Origin: Gammaproteobacteria bacterium
Lineage (GTDB): Bacteria; Pseudomonadota; Gammaproteobacteria; Pseudomonadales; Azotimanducaceae
Reading direction: 5' to 3'
Assembly: GCA_028821515.1 (NCBI GenBank)
Contig: JAPPGA010000039.1
Coordinates: 166,181 to 207,367, forward strand
DNA: 41,187 nt
Part shown: positions 24,375 to 34,500 of the stretch, piece by piece
Layout: the number at the start of each line of letters is the position of its first letter
Position numbering within the stretch: position 1 is the stretch's first letter
The notes under the pieces: generated by a model
What the model saw: only the letters and a program-made list of their open reading frames with translations
Database searches by the model: none
What the model was told of the DNA's origin: nothing
Made by a program: the position numbers and the translations under genes

Positions 24375-25097
24375 ATGTCTTCTGCACGGCGCGGACCTTT
24401 CCTGTTCGCGCTACTGGTGTTCGGCTCCCCGGGAGGGCTTGCGGAACAGGCGCACGGCCTGCCGGACGACGCCAATCAACCGATACACTTCCGCGCCGAC
24501 AACGTGGAAGGCGATCTTCTCGTCGGCGGGCTCTCGTCTTCCACGGCCGACGACGCATCCGCTGACTCCCCGGTCAAACGTGTGGTGGCCACGGGTTCCG
24601 TGCAAATCGGCCAGGGATCGATGCGACTCACGGCGGACCGGGTCGTCATCGAGAGCGAGGGCGACCGGATCACCCTGATGGATGCCCAGGGTGAACCCGC
24701 CCGCTACCGGCAGCAGACGGAACCCGGCGCAGGATTCATCGAGGCCCGCGCGTCCAACATCATCTATCGTCCGGCCGACGCGCGCATCGAGTTGATCGGG
24801 CGCGCCTTCCTCACCCGTGACAGCGACGAGTTCCGCGGCGAGGTAATCACCTACGACATTCGCCAGGGCAAAGTCGTAGCCACCGGCGAAACCAAAGGCG
24901 TCGAGATGATTATTCAGCCAGGGAGCGCGAGGGAGAGCCCTCAGCCAGGGAGCGCGAGGGAGAGCCCTCAGCCGGGGAGCGCGAGGGGGGACCCCTCGCA
25001 GGAAAACAGCCTTCAGCCGGGGAGCGCGAGGGGGGACCCCTCGCAAGAAAACAGCCCCTCGCATGAAGACAGCCCGTCCCAGGAAAACAGCCCGTAA
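24375..25097 (+). CDS. lptA: LPS periplasmic bridge protein LptA with a repeat-derived C-terminal tail
   Basis: LptA forms the periplasmic bridge carrying LPS to the outer membrane. From ATG 24375 the protein is 240 residues, longer than E. coli (185). A signal peptide (MSSARRGPFLFALLVFGSPG) precedes the jellyroll: PIHFRADNVEG, VVATGSVQIGQGSMRLTADR, ASNIIYRPADARIEL, FRGEVITYDIRQGKVVA. From about residue 181 the chain becomes a low-complexity tail of QPGSARGDPSQENSL-type repeats to the stop. This tail is family A repeat read in a third frame. It sits where the C-terminal LptA-LptD contact would be, so effect on assembly is uncertain. Confidence 0.9.
   Translation: MSSARRGPFLFALLVFGSPGGLAEQAHGLPDDANQPIHFRADNVEGDLLVGGLSSSTADDASADSPVKRVVATGSVQIGQGSMRLTADRVVIESEGDRITLMDAQGEPARYRQQTEPGAGFIEARASNIIYRPADARIELIGRAFLTRDSDEFRGEVITYDIRQGKVVATGETKGVEMIIQPGSARESPQPGSARESPQPGSARGDPSQENSLQPGSARGDPSQENSPSHEDSPSQENSP
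24915..25094 (+). repeat. Family A repeats, partly shortened, forming the LptA tail
   Basis: Units are 24915-24941 and 24942-24968 (27 bp, lacking the distal part), 24969-25013 and 25014-25058 (full 45 bp, stem CGAGGGG-GGA-CCCCTCG), then two 18-bp sub-repeats 25059-25076 and 25077-25094. Every length is a multiple of three. TAA follows at 25095. Confidence 0.93.
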
Positions 25098-25100
25098 CGC

Positions 25101-25862
25101 GTGTCCAAGTCCTCCTCCGAACCCGGTTCAGGCGGCAGTTCCCAACTCGCCGCAACCAACCTGACAAAGCGCTATCGCGGCCGCACCGTCGTCGAAGGCC
25201 TGGACATATCCCTGTCCAGCGGAGAGATCGTCGGGCTTCTCGGACCGAACGGCGCCGGAAAGACAACCTGCTTCTACATGATCGTCGGACTGGTCCGGAT
25301 GGACGCCGGGGCGATCCTCCTCGACGGCACGGACCTGAGCCGTGCCCCGATGCACGCGAGGGCGCGCGCTGGTATCGGTTACCTGCCACAGGAGGCGAGC
25401 GTGTTCCGGAAACTGTCCGTGAAGGACAACCTGAGGGCGGTCGTGGAACTGCGAGGTGATCTGGACCGCGAGTCGCGGCGACAGCTCGTGGACCGCCTGC
25501 TGGACGAGTTTCGCCTGACGGACGTCCAGGCCGCCAGGGGCGAACAGTTGTCGGGTGGGGAGCGCCGCCGCGTCGAAATCGCCCGCGCGCTCGCGGCGGA
25601 ACCCGCATTCATGCTGCTCGACGAACCCTTTTCCGGGGTCGACCCGATCTCCGTTGCCGACATCAAGGACGAGATCCGCGACCTCGCGGAACGCCGGATC
25701 GGCGTTCTCATTACCGATCACAACGTCAGGGAAACACTCGACATCTGCGACCGCGCCTACATCGTCAACGACGGGCACGTCATTGCGGCCGGGGATGCGG
25801 ACGCCATACTATCCGACGAAACCGTGAGAAGCGTATACCTTGGAGAGCGGTTCGAACTGTGA
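25101..25862 (+). CDS. lptB: LPS export ABC transporter ATP-binding protein
   Basis: LptB is the ATPase that drives LPS extraction with LptF and LptG. The 253 residues contain Walker [10 protein letters not shown] (48-56), the Q-loop region [17 protein letters not shown] typical of LptB, signature [15 protein letters not shown], Walker [14 protein letters not shown] and H-loop [14 protein letters not shown] 25101 lies 3 bp after the lptA stop. LptF/LptG are not in this window, as usual. Confidence 0.97.
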   Translation: MSKSSSEPGSGGSSQLAATNLTKRYRGRTVVEGLDISLSSGEIVGLLGPNGAGKTTCFYMIVGLVRMDAGAILLDGTDLSRAPMHARARAGIGYLPQEASVFRKLSVKDNLRAVVELRGDLDRESRRQLVDRLLDEFRLTDVQAARGEQLSGGERRRVEIARALAAEPAFMLLDEPFSGVDPISVADIKDEIRDLAERRIGVLITDHNVRETLDICDRAYIVNDGHVIAAGDADAILSDETVRSVYLGERFEL

Positions 25863-25931
25863 CCGGGAGGCGCGCCCCTGCCACCGCCCGTGGCCCGTCC
25901 CCGAGATCCCGGAACAACCGATGAACGCCGA

Positions 25932-27422
25932 ATGAAACAGTCACTTTCGCTCAGATTCGGCCAGCAGATGAAGATGACGCCGCAGTTGCAGCAGGCGATT
26001 CGCCTGATGCAACTCTCGTCCATGGAGTTGAACCTCGAGATACGCGAAGCCCTCGAAACGAATCCAATGCTCGAGCTGGCTGAAGACGACGACCTCGGCG
26101 ACGTCGCGACAGAAGACCTCGGAAGCGATCCCGAATGGGAACGCCGCGAAGAATCCCCGCCGGACGGGGAGAGCGAAGACGAAGGCTTCATCGAAGACTT
26201 GGGCATTCCCGACGAACTCCCGGTCGACACGAGCTGGGACGACGTCTACCAGGCGTCGACCCCGATGTCGCCCCCAGCTTTGCCCGAAGGCGTGGACTTC
26301 GACAATCCCGCCTCCGAATCCCTTGCCGATCATCTCCTGTGGCAACTGAACCTCTCACCGATGCCACCGCAGGACAAGCTTGTCGCGGCGGCCATCATCG
26401 AAGCCATCGATGCCGACGGGATGCTGCAGCTCGACCTTCAGGACATCGCCGAATCCGTCGTCGGCGCTTTCGGTGGCCACGGCGTTTCGGCCGAGGATGT
26501 GGAGGCAGTGCTTGCACGCGTGCAGCAATTCGAACCGGCAGGAGTCGGCGCCAGGAATCTGCGCGAGTGCCTGCTGCTGCAGCTCCACCAGTTGTCCCCG
26601 GACACCCCCTCGCACGACGATGCCGTCAGCCTGGTAGAGCGACACTTCGACACGCTCGCACGGAGCGACCTCAATGCGCTGGCGCGAGCTTCCGGGCTCG
26701 ACGTGGACGCGCTGCAGCGGGCCATCGAGTTGATTCGGTCGCTAAACCCCCGACCGGGTGCGGCGGTCGGCGACTTCGATTGCGAGTACATCGAGCCCGA
26801 CGTGTTCGTGCGCAAGGACTTTAACGGGGACAGGGGGCGCTGGCTCGTGGAACTCAATACCGAGTCCCTGCCGGCACTGCGCATCAACGAGGTATACGCC
26901 GGCCTGGTGCGGCGTGGGGACGGGAGCGCCGACAACGCGTTCCTGCGCAACAACCTGCAGGACGCCCGCTGGTTTCTGAAGAGCTTGAGGAATCGCAACG
27001 AAACGCTGCTTAAGGTCGCGACCCAGATCGTCGAGCGCCAGCGCGGATTTCTCGACCACGGTGAAGAGGCGATGAAACCCCTCGTCCTCGCAGACATCGC
27101 GAATGCCGTGGGGATGCACGAGTCAACGATTTCACGCGTCACGACGCGCAAGTACATGCGGACACCGCGCGGAGTCTTCGAACTCAAGTACTTTTTCTCG
27201 AGCCATGTCGGCACCGCAACCGGAGGAGAAGTATCCAGCACTGCGATTCGCGCACTGATCAAAAGATACGTCGGCGAGGAGAATCCGAACCGGCCATTGA
27301 GCGACAGCCGGATTGCGTCCATGCTTCGCGAACGCAACATAGCAGTGGCACGCCGAACCGTCGCAAAGTACCGGGAGTCCATGGCGATACCTTCTTCCAA
27401 CGATCGAAGGAGATTGGTTTGA
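25932..27422 (+). CDS. rpoN: RNA polymerase sigma-54 factor
   Basis: Sigma-54 recruits polymerase to -24/-12 promoters activated by enhancer-binding proteins. The 496-residue protein begins MKQSLSLRFGQQMKMTPQLQ (region I, glutamine-rich activator-interaction helix), has an acidic region II (about 45-90), the core-binding region with RNLRECLLLQLHQL, the helix-turn-helix MHESTISRVTTRKYM, and the RpoN box ARRTVAKYRESM near the C-terminus. ATG 25932 is used because homology begins there. The lptB-rpoN-hpf-ptsN order is standard. Confidence 0.97.
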   Translation: MKQSLSLRFGQQMKMTPQLQQAIRLMQLSSMELNLEIREALETNPMLELAEDDDLGDVATEDLGSDPEWERREESPPDGESEDEGFIEDLGIPDELPVDTSWDDVYQASTPMSPPALPEGVDFDNPASESLADHLLWQLNLSPMPPQDKLVAAAIIEAIDADGMLQLDLQDIAESVVGAFGGHGVSAEDVEAVLARVQQFEPAGVGARNLRECLLLQLHQLSPDTPSHDDAVSLVERHFDTLARSDLNALARASGLDVDALQRAIELIRSLNPRPGAAVGDFDCEYIEPDVFVRKDFNGDRGRWLVELNTESLPALRINEVYAGLVRRGDGSADNAFLRNNLQDARWFLKSLRNRNETLLKVATQIVERQRGFLDHGEEAMKPLVLADIANAVGMHESTISRVTTRKYMRTPRGVFELKYFFSSHVGTATGGEVSSTAIRALIKRYVGEENPNRPLSDSRIASMLRERNIAVARRTVAKYRESMAIPSSNDRRRLV

Positions 27423-27519
27423 CCGCCGTGGGAACCCCTCGGAAGTCCCCGCGTTCCAATAGTTCGGGGGACACCGAACACTCTCGAGACGTCAACCGCA
27501 AACCAGACAGGGAGTCTTC

Positions 27520-27822
27520 ATGCAACTGAACATTTCCGGACACCACCTGGAGGTCACCGATGCCATTCGGGCCTATGCCGAGAACAAGATCGGACGCCTG
27601 GAACGTCATTACGACCACATCACCAATGTCCGCGTGGTCCTGTCCGTCGACAAGCTGGTGCAGCGGGCCGAGGCCACCGTCCACGCGAACGGCATCGAAC
27701 TCTTCGCCAGCGCCAACGACGCGGACCTCTACGCCGCCATCGACGCGTTGTCGAACAAGCTCGATCGCCAGGTGCTCAAGCACAAGGAAAAGATCTCCGA
27801 TCACCGTACGCGGGCGGTGTAG
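27520..27822 (+). CDS. hpf: Ribosome hibernation promoting factor (short HPF)
   Basis: HPF binds the 30S A- and P-site region and promotes 100S dimers in stationary phase. The 100-residue protein is the short form: MQLNISGHHLEVTDAIRAYA, ENKIGRLERHYDHI, TVHANGIELFASANDADLYAAIDALSNKLDRQV. GGGAG lies 9 nt upstream of ATG 27520. The 97-bp gap after rpoN contains a small GTTCGG/CCGAAC pair. Confidence 0.95.
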   Translation: MQLNISGHHLEVTDAIRAYAENKIGRLERHYDHITNVRVVLSVDKLVQRAEATVHANGIELFASANDADLYAAIDALSNKLDRQVLKHKEKISDHRTRAV

Positions 27823-27855
27823 CGCCGGCTCGGATGCCTTAAGGACTTGAGCGCC

Positions 27856-28326
27856 ATGATCGACTTTCGATCAGTCCTCGACCCCGGCTGCACGCGAACG
27901 AACGTGCACGCCGCTTCCAGGAAATCGGCGCTCGAACAGGCCGCACAGCTAATTGCCGGGCAGAATCCCGACGTGGATGCGAGGCTCCTGCTTCGCGAGT
28001 TGCTCGCGCGCGAACGCCTCGGCAGCACCGGTCTGGGCGACGGCGTAGCGGTCCCCCACTGCCGCATGCAGTGCGAGCGGCCCCTTGCGGCTTTCCTGCG
28101 CCTGGCGCAGCCCATCGACTTCGACGCGCCGGACGAGCGCCGCGTCGATCTCGTCTTCACGCTCGTGGTTCCACGCGATGCCGCCCAGGTTCACCTCGAC
28201 ATCCTCAGCGTGCTGGTAAGCGTGTTGAACGAACCGGCCAATCAGATACGTTTGCGCCGCGCCCAGGACGATCCCGAGCTGTTCCGGGAAATGATGGCCA
28301 TGCTCGATGGCGCCGCCGCCGCGTGA
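27856..28326 (+). CDS. ptsN: Nitrogen PTS EIIA component
   Basis: EIIA-Ntr is the phosphorylatable regulator of the nitrogen PTS. I prefer ATG 27856 (156 residues), with AAGGA 10 nt upstream; TTG 27847 would leave only 1 nt between that site and the start. The phospho-acceptor histidine is in GVAVPHCRM. Other landmarks are LLLRELLARERLGSTGLGDG and HLDILSVLVSVL. In relatives rapZ follows; here the next 145 bp hold only a family B repeat, then HPr. Confidence 0.93.
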   Translation: MIDFRSVLDPGCTRTNVHAASRKSALEQAAQLIAGQNPDVDARLLLRELLARERLGSTGLGDGVAVPHCRMQCERPLAAFLRLAQPIDFDAPDERRVDLVFTLVVPRDAAQVHLDILSVLVSVLNEPANQIRLRRAQDDPELFREMMAMLDGAAAA

Positions 28327-28353
28327 GTTCCACATGACCACGTTTCGGCAAGA

Positions 28354-28454
28354 GCCATGAAATCCGTCGACCCTTCGGGTACGCCGTCTTTCACCCCCGC
28401 CCAAGCCCACCTACGACTCCTTGCCTTGACCGGCACTCGCATGCCGCTCTACGG
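28354..28454 (-). repeat. Dispersed ~100-bp repeat, family B, copy 3 (reverse)
   Basis: On the minus strand from 28454 to 28354 this aligns with 13628-13727 and 41049-41145 end to end, sharing GCCGTAGA, the hairpin (here CGGCAT-GCGA-GTGCCG), GGTGGGCTTGGGCGGGG and TTTCATGGC. It occupies most of the ptsN-HPr gap. Plus-strand reading gives an ATG-AAA open frame of 36 codons ending at TAG near 28466. Confidence 0.88.
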
Positions 28455-28471
28455 CGCGGACCACTAGCTCC

Positions 28472-28741
28472 GTGACCGATGGAGAAGTCGTCATCGTCAA
28501 CGCCCTCGGGCTTCACGCGCGCGCGGCGGCAAAGCTCGTCAATCTCGCCAAGACCTTCACCTGCAGTATCGAGCTTTGCGTGGGCGACAAGAACGTCGAT
28601 GCCAAGAGCATCATGAAGGTGATGATGCTTGCCGCCGGTCAAGGGACCGTCCTGACCCTGCGTACCAGCGGCGACGAGGAGAAGGAAGCGTTTGCAGCGG
28701 TTTCCTGCCTGATAAGGTGCCGTTTCGGCGAAGAGCAGTAA
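28472..28741 (+). CDS. ptsO: HPr-like phosphocarrier NPr of the nitrogen PTS
   Basis: This 89-residue protein passes phosphate from EI-Ntr to EIIA-Ntr. The active-site histidine is H15 in NALGLHARAAAKLV, and the second conserved helix is DAKSIMKVMMLAAGQG around residue 45. It starts at GTG 28472. It is the last gene of the lpt-rpoN block and is convergent with pmbA (36-bp gap). Location next to ptsN argues for NPr rather than sugar-PTS HPr. Confidence 0.92.
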   Translation: MTDGEVVIVNALGLHARAAAKLVNLAKTFTCSIELCVGDKNVDAKSIMKVMMLAAGQGTVLTLRTSGDEEKEAFAAVSCLIRCRFGEEQ

Positions 28742-28777
28742 CTTGGATCGGAGTACGCCGACGCCGTTGCCGCCGAT

Positions 28778-30115
28778 TCAGTTCGCCACGGTCATTGATC
28801 TGACCAGTATCGATCCAGTGTGTACGTTGCTGCGGCGATCGATGTCGTCGCCAGCGGCCACTATGCCGTGGTACATCTCGTTCAGCGTCGAGGCAATAGT
28901 CACCTTCTCCACCGGAAACGCCGGTTCGCCGTTCTCGATCCAGAACCCGGCCGCCGCGCGCGAATAGTGTCCGGAAACCAGGTCGACGCCCTGGCCCATC
29001 AGTTCGGTCACGACCAGACCGGTTCCCATTTCCCGCATCAGCGCCTTCGGACACACCGTATCCGTCTCAAGCCGAAGGTTGAACACGCCCCCTGCATTAC
29101 CGGTCGTTTGCATTCCGAGCCGCCGGGCTGAGTAGGACCCGAGGACATAGTGATCGAGGCGTCCCGCGTGCACGAACGCCTTGCTGGCCGTCGCCACGCC
29201 GTCGCCGTCAAAACCCGCGCTGCCGAGACCTTTCGGCAGGTGCGGATACTCGGCGAGGGTAATGCCCTTCGCCGCAACGGGCTTGCCAAGCGAGTCCGTG
29301 AGGTAGGAGGCACGCCGATACAGCGCACCTCCGCTGATGGCACCGACGAGATGCCCGATCAATCCCGCCGCCATGCGTGGACTGAACAGTACCGGCCAGT
29401 TTCCGGTCCTTATAGGCTTCGTGCCCAGCCGGGCCAGGGCGCGCCGGGCGGCCTCCTCGCCAATGCTGACATGGCTGTCGAGGTTTTCCGGGTCGCGGGC
29501 GATGCTGTAGAACTGATCCCGCTCCATTCCCGCGTCGTCTCCCGCCACCACCGCGCAATGAACGCTGTGCCGCGTCCCCGTCACGGCGCCCACGAAGCCG
29601 TGAGAGTTGCCGTAGACGCGGCACGAACGCTGCGTTGCAACTTCAGCACCCTCCGAATTGACGATCCGGCCGTCGTAGTCAAGCGCGGTGGCCTCCGTTT
29701 CAAGGGCCAGGTCCCGCAACGCGTCGGCGTCCATCGTCCACGGGTGATGGAGATCGAGGTCCGGCAGATCCCTCGCCATTCGTTCCGGGTCGGCGAGACC
29801 GTTGCATTCGTCGTCCTCGGTGTGGCGCGCGATGCCGAGGGCCGCCCCTACCGTCGCGCGCACGGCCTCGGGCCGGCTATCCGACGTCGTGGCGGTTCCC
29901 TTGCGGGCGCCCGCATACACCGTGATGCCGAAACCTCGATCCTGGCTGAACTCGATGGTCTCGATATCGCGCTGCCGCACCACGATGGTCAAACCCTCGT
30001 CGTCGCCCACGGATACTTCCGCGGCGGTGGCGCCCTGCCTCCTCGCTTCGTCGAGAATATCGCCGACGAGGTGCTTGAGATCCGACTCCAGGCCGGACAC
30101 GCCCATGGGTTCCAC
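28778..30115 (-). CDS. pmbA: Metalloprotease subunit PmbA (TldE)
   Basis: PmbA/TldE pairs with TldD in a protease that processes small peptides such as microcins and CcdA. The 445 residues lack the zinc HExxxH, as expected for TldE. Family features are DRGFGITVYAGARKGTATTSD near residue 85, FSPRMAAGLIGHLVGAISGGALYRRASYL and the C-terminal NEMYHGIVAAGDDIDRRSN. GTG 30115 or ATG 30106 could be the start. tldD lies only 3 bp upstream. Confidence 0.94.
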   Translation of the reverse strand: MEPMGVSGLESDLKHLVGDILDEARRQGATAAEVSVGDDEGLTIVVRQRDIETIEFSQDRGFGITVYAGARKGTATTSDSRPEAVRATVGAALGIARHTEDDECNGLADPERMARDLPDLDLHHPWTMDADALRDLALETEATALDYDGRIVNSEGAEVATQRSCRVYGNSHGFVGAVTGTRHSVHCAVVAGDDAGMERDQFYSIARDPENLDSHVSIGEEAARRALARLGTKPIRTGNWPVLFSPRMAAGLIGHLVGAISGGALYRRASYLTDSLGKPVAAKGITLAEYPHLPKGLGSAGFDGDGVATASKAFVHAGRLDHYVLGSYSARRLGMQTTGNAGGVFNLRLETDTVCPKALMREMGTGLVVTELMGQGVDLVSGHYSRAAAGFWIENGEPAFPVEKVTIASTLNEMYHGIVAAGDDIDRRSNVHTGSILVRSMTVAN

Positions 30116-30118
30116 GTC

Positions 30119-31567
30119 TCAGGCCGTGCCGCCGACGGTGATCTCGTCGATCTTTACGGTCGGTTGCCCGACCCCGACGGGAACGCTCTGCCCCTCCTTC
30201 CCGCACGTGCCGACACCCTGGTCGAGCGCGAGATCGTTCCCCACCATCGAGACCCGGGTCATGACTTCGGGACCGCTGCCAACCAGGCTCATTCCCCGGA
30301 CCGGCCGTGTCACCCTGCCGTTCTCGATCCTGTACGCCTCGGTGGCGGAGAAGACGAATCGACCCGACGTGATGTCCACCTGTCCGCCGCCGAAACTGAC
30401 CGCGTATACGCCATCGGCAACACTCGCGAGTATCTCCCCGGGATCGGATTCCCCCGCCAGCAACAACGTATTCGTCATTCGCGGCATGGGCAGGCAGGCG
30501 TACGACTCCCTGCGTCCGTTTCCGGTGGGAGCAGCCTTCATCAGGCGCGCGTTGAGCTTGTCCTGCATGTATCCCTTCAGCACACCATTTTCGATCAGCA
30601 CGGTGCGCTGGCCCGGCGTCCCTTCATCGTCGAGGTTGAGCGATCCGCGCCTGTCCTTCATCGTCGCGTCGTCTACGACCGTACACAGTTCCGATGCCAC
30701 CTTCTCGCCGACCCTTCCGGCATAGGCGGACGTTCCCTTCCGATTGAAGTCCCCCTCCAGTCCATGCCCGACCGCTTCGTGCAGCAGTACTCCGGCCCAC
30801 CCCGGGGCGAGGATCACCGGCATGGAACCTGCGGGCGCATCCACTGCCTCAAGGTTCGTGAGTGCCTGCCGCACCGCTTCGCGCACGTACCGCCGCGCTT
30901 GCCCGTCGGCATCGCCGGACAGTATCCAGGAGAAATCGTGCCGACCGCCGCCGCCGGCAAAACCCCGTTCCCTGCGGCCATTCTTCTCGACGATTACGGA
31001 CACGTCGAAGCGCACCAGGGGCCGCACATCGCCGGCGAAGGTGCCGTCGCTCCCCACCACCAGGTTCGTCTCAAAACTCGCCGCGAGCCGGGCCGTGACC
31101 TGCGTCACGAGCGGGTCGAGGCTTCGCGCGAACGCGTCCGTGCGTCCGAGGAGCGCCACCTTGTCCCGTTCCGGAAACGACGCCAGCGGATCCGTGCCCG
31201 CATAGCGGGGAGCCACCTCGCGTCGGCGGTACGCCTGAATCGACCCGTCGCCGCCGGACCGGGCGATCGTGCGCGCCGCGTCCGCAGCCTTCCCGAGCGC
31301 CGGCAGGACGATGTCGTCGGCGTAGGCGAACCCCGTCTTCTCGCCGCTGACCGCACGCACTCCCACCCCCCGGTCGACGCTGAACGCACCGTCCTTGACT
31401 ATGCCGTCCTCCAGGGTCCAGGACTCCGACCTCCTCTGCTGGAAGAACAGCTCACCCGCGTCCACTTGCCGGTGCATCAGTCTCCCGATGAGCCGCGACA
31501 CGTCCCTCTCGCCGATCTCGCCAGCCTCCCACAGTTCCCGCTTTGCGGTTTCGATGAGCTGCGTCAC
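30119..31567 (-). CDS. tldD: Metalloprotease subunit TldD
   Basis: TldD is the catalytic half of the TldD/TldE protease. The zinc site is H263-E-A-V-G-H268 in [15 protein letters not shown] of the 482-residue chain. Other TldD features are [32 protein letters not shown] and [18 protein letters not shown]-like text near the end. GTG 31567 overlaps the yhdP stop (GTGA). Having pmbA directly next to tldD is not the E. coli layout, where they are far apart, but is sensible for heterodimer partners. Confidence 0.95.
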   Translation of the reverse strand: MTQLIETAKRELWEAGEIGERDVSRLIGRLMHRQVDAGELFFQQRRSESWTLEDGIVKDGAFSVDRGVGVRAVSGEKTGFAYADDIVLPALGKAADAARTIARSGGDGSIQAYRRREVAPRYAGTDPLASFPERDKVALLGRTDAFARSLDPLVTQVTARLAASFETNLVVGSDGTFAGDVRPLVRFDVSVIVEKNGRRERGFAGGGGRHDFSWILSGDADGQARRYVREAVRQALTNLEAVDAPAGSMPVILAPGWAGVLLHEAVGHGLEGDFNRKGTSAYAGRVGEKVASELCTVVDDATMKDRRGSLNLDDEGTPGQRTVLIENGVLKGYMQDKLNARLMKAAPTGNGRRESYACLPMPRMTNTLLLAGESDPGEILASVADGVYAVSFGGGQVDITSGRFVFSATEAYRIENGRVTRPVRGMSLVGSGPEVMTRVSMVGNDLALDQGVGTCGKEGQSVPVGVGQPTVKIDEITVGGTA

Positions 31568-34500
31568 TCCTCTTCTCCGGGGCGATCCATTTCACTTCTG
31601 AATATATCAACGAATTCCAGGTTCGGGTCCTCGATGGTGCCCGTGATTCGATACCTGGCACTGGAAAGCGTCTGGATCTGCTCCTTGAATATCTCGCTTC
31701 CCACCAGGACACCCACGGCTGTCACGGGCTCGGCCGTGGCAAGCCACGCGTACCACGGCAAGTTGGAAGACAGGGGCAACGTGACGATCATCTCGTTGTC
31801 CAGCGCGCCATCCGCCAGGTCCACCGTGCCGTTGATCCTGAAGTCGGAACCCGGACCGTGTATTTCCATCGGTTCGGTAAACGACAGCACGCCCCGGTGG
31901 AGTTCACCATTGGCACGGACGTGATCGAAGCCGATCCCCTTGTCGAACACGTCGGAGAAGTCGAGTTGCAGACGTCGCGCGATGTTCGCGAAGTTGAGCA
32001 ACGACAGGATTCTCGCGCCCGCCGCTTCGTCCACTTCAAGGAACCGGCCCGTTTCTATCGCCATTCCCATGCTGCCGGTCAGTTCGCCCAGTTCGAAGTT
32101 GAGCGGCGAGCCGGGCCATTCCACTGCCGCTTCGATACTTACACTGGTGCTCTCGACGCTCGGCGCATAGTCCCACTGCGGCAAGACCAGTGCCAAGTCC
32201 GAGGCCGTAACCCGTCCGCGGAATAGTGACGCATCGGATTCCCCCGCCCACACCAGGTCGTCCTCGGCCTCTATCTGCATGCCCTTGATATGGCCCACGA
32301 GACCCGTGAGGCGAATGACGCCGTCGTCGGGACGAACGCCGAACGCCCAGGCGCCGTAGTCATCGTCTCCGAGGAGAACCCTGGCAATCGTGACGTCGGC
32401 GGCAGGCACCTGGTCAAGTATGGAAACATCCAAAAGATCGCCATCGGATTCCTCCCCGGAGACACGGACCTCGTCCAGCGACAGCAGAACGGGTTCCTCG
32501 CCCTCAAGGACAACCGTGCCCCGCACCTCGTTGCTGTCGATGCCAATGGCAAACCCGTCCTTGCCGACGATGCCGTTGAGGGCGACGGCCGTAAGTTCGA
32601 TGTCGCGCAGCCAGACGCTCCCCGCCGACAGGCGATCAAGCCGCCAGGGCACCGTCTCCGGCAGCAATTCGGACGCCTCCCCTTCGAGCCGAATCGTCTC
32701 CAGGTGTCCGGACAGGCGGACGTGCGACGAAGTAATGTCCTGCGGTCCGGGCGGCACGCCGATGCCGATCGAACCGCGCGCCAGGACATCGTCACGCAGG
32801 TGCAACCACCCTTCAAACGCTTCGCCTCGCACCACGGCGCGGGTGTAGTCATCGTCGAAGACCATTTCGACATCAACCCGCCCCGGCTGCGTGGCAGACT
32901 TGTGCAGGGGCGGAGGCAGATTCACGGCGATTCCCACCCCGTCCGAATCCACGTCGAGTTCCAGGGCGCGGGATGGATCGGCGAACGCGCGCAGCCGCGC
33001 ATCAAAGCCGAATACGCCCGCCGCCAGAGGGAACTCGTGCGTTTCGAGAATGCGGTAGACGTCCGCCACGGCACCCGTTCCACGAAAGTCGAGAATGTTC
33101 GCTTCTTCCGAAGCCGCAGCCGATATCTCGACGGGAAAGCCGAACAGTGATCCCTCCAATCCGGATGAAGAAAAGTGATGCGGAGACTGGAATCGCGCGT
33201 TCCCGTTCAGGCCGCCAAACAGCAGTTTCAGGTCAACCAGGTCGAGCGTCACGTCGTCCACCTCGAACCCGAGGTCGAGGTCCGCGGGACCCGAGGCATC
33301 ATCGATGGGGATCCGCAGGTCTCCGTCGATGCCCAATGCACCGTCGGCTCGCCAACTTTCCGAGACGAAGTGCAGTTCCTCCGCCAGCGGCGTGGTACGC
33401 ACGAACTCGAGAGCGCGCGCGGCAGCGGCCCGCGCATGCAGCGTCATGTCCACATATCCCCCGCGCAACGGCACCCGGATATCCGAGTCCCGGATCTCGC
33501 CCCCGAACAACACGCCCTCGGCGACGCGTCCCCGTGCCTCTTCGCCGGTAATCGTGACACTTCCGTGCAAGCCCTCAGCGGGCGGCCAGTCGACGTGATA
33601 GTCGACCGTGCCGTCAACCACCAAGCCAGTGACCTCGAAGCGGCGGTTCGGCAAGCCCGGACGCGTTTGCGTATGCCCGTGGAACGCCGCGGAAGCGGAA
33701 TTCAGTTGTCCATCCACAAGACTCGACCTGAGCCAGGCCTTCAGGTCGCGGCCCAACCCCTGGGGCAAATGTCGCTTGATCACCCCGGCCGGCAAGCCAT
33801 CGGCCAATCCGAGGAGCACGAATTGGCCGTCGAAAGAGTCCCGGGGACGAGTGAGCGAGAAGCCGCCACCCGCCGCAGCAGTCCCCAACGCAACCTGCAC
33901 GTTGCCGCGGACACCGAGATAGCCCGGTTCGAACCAGAAAGTGACATCTCCCGATCCAGCATCGTAATCCCACGGATTGTCGAAGTGCCGGGGCAGTCCG
34001 AAACGCAACGCCTCGCATCGAAAGTCGACCCGAAACCCCTGCAGATGGCCCCGCAGGTGCCCGCAGCCGTTCGCCAGTTCGGGCACGCCCTGGTAATTCG
34101 ACATGGAGAGGGAATCGAGCCTGGCTTCGTAGGCGAGTCCGCGTTCACTCAGGTGGGCACGAACCGCTCCCAGTCTGCCCTCGGCAGCCACACCTTCGAA
34201 CCAGTGTCCGTGCGGTCCCAACCCGGCAGCGAGCAACGAATTCAGGACGGCAATGTCGACACCGGCGAACCAGAATCCGACTCCAGCCGCATCGGCGCTG
34301 ACACCGATGCCTTCCAGATCAAGGAAAGCATCACCCGCCGTTACCTGGAGTGATGAGACGCCTCGATACGCGCCGTCCCGACCGACTGAACGGGCAACGG
34401 TCGTGCCCACGGCCGTAAGCGGTCCCGCCTCTCCGCCCGATACTCGCGCATCCGCCACGGCCGCAGCGCTGCTGCCGTCGCCGGTCCATTTTCCGTCCAC

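Noticed and set aside
28327-28471. A degraded rapZ remnant between ptsN and HPr
   Set aside because: No RapZ-like motif (such as the Walker A GxSGxGKS) is visible in any frame; most of the gap is family B repeat.
29150-31924. A long plus-strand open frame of over 900 codons antisense to pmbA, tldD and the end of yhdP
   Set aside because: It has no recognisable domain and its composition (Arg, His, Pro-rich) is that of an antisense shadow in GC-rich DNA; the minus-strand genes are certain.
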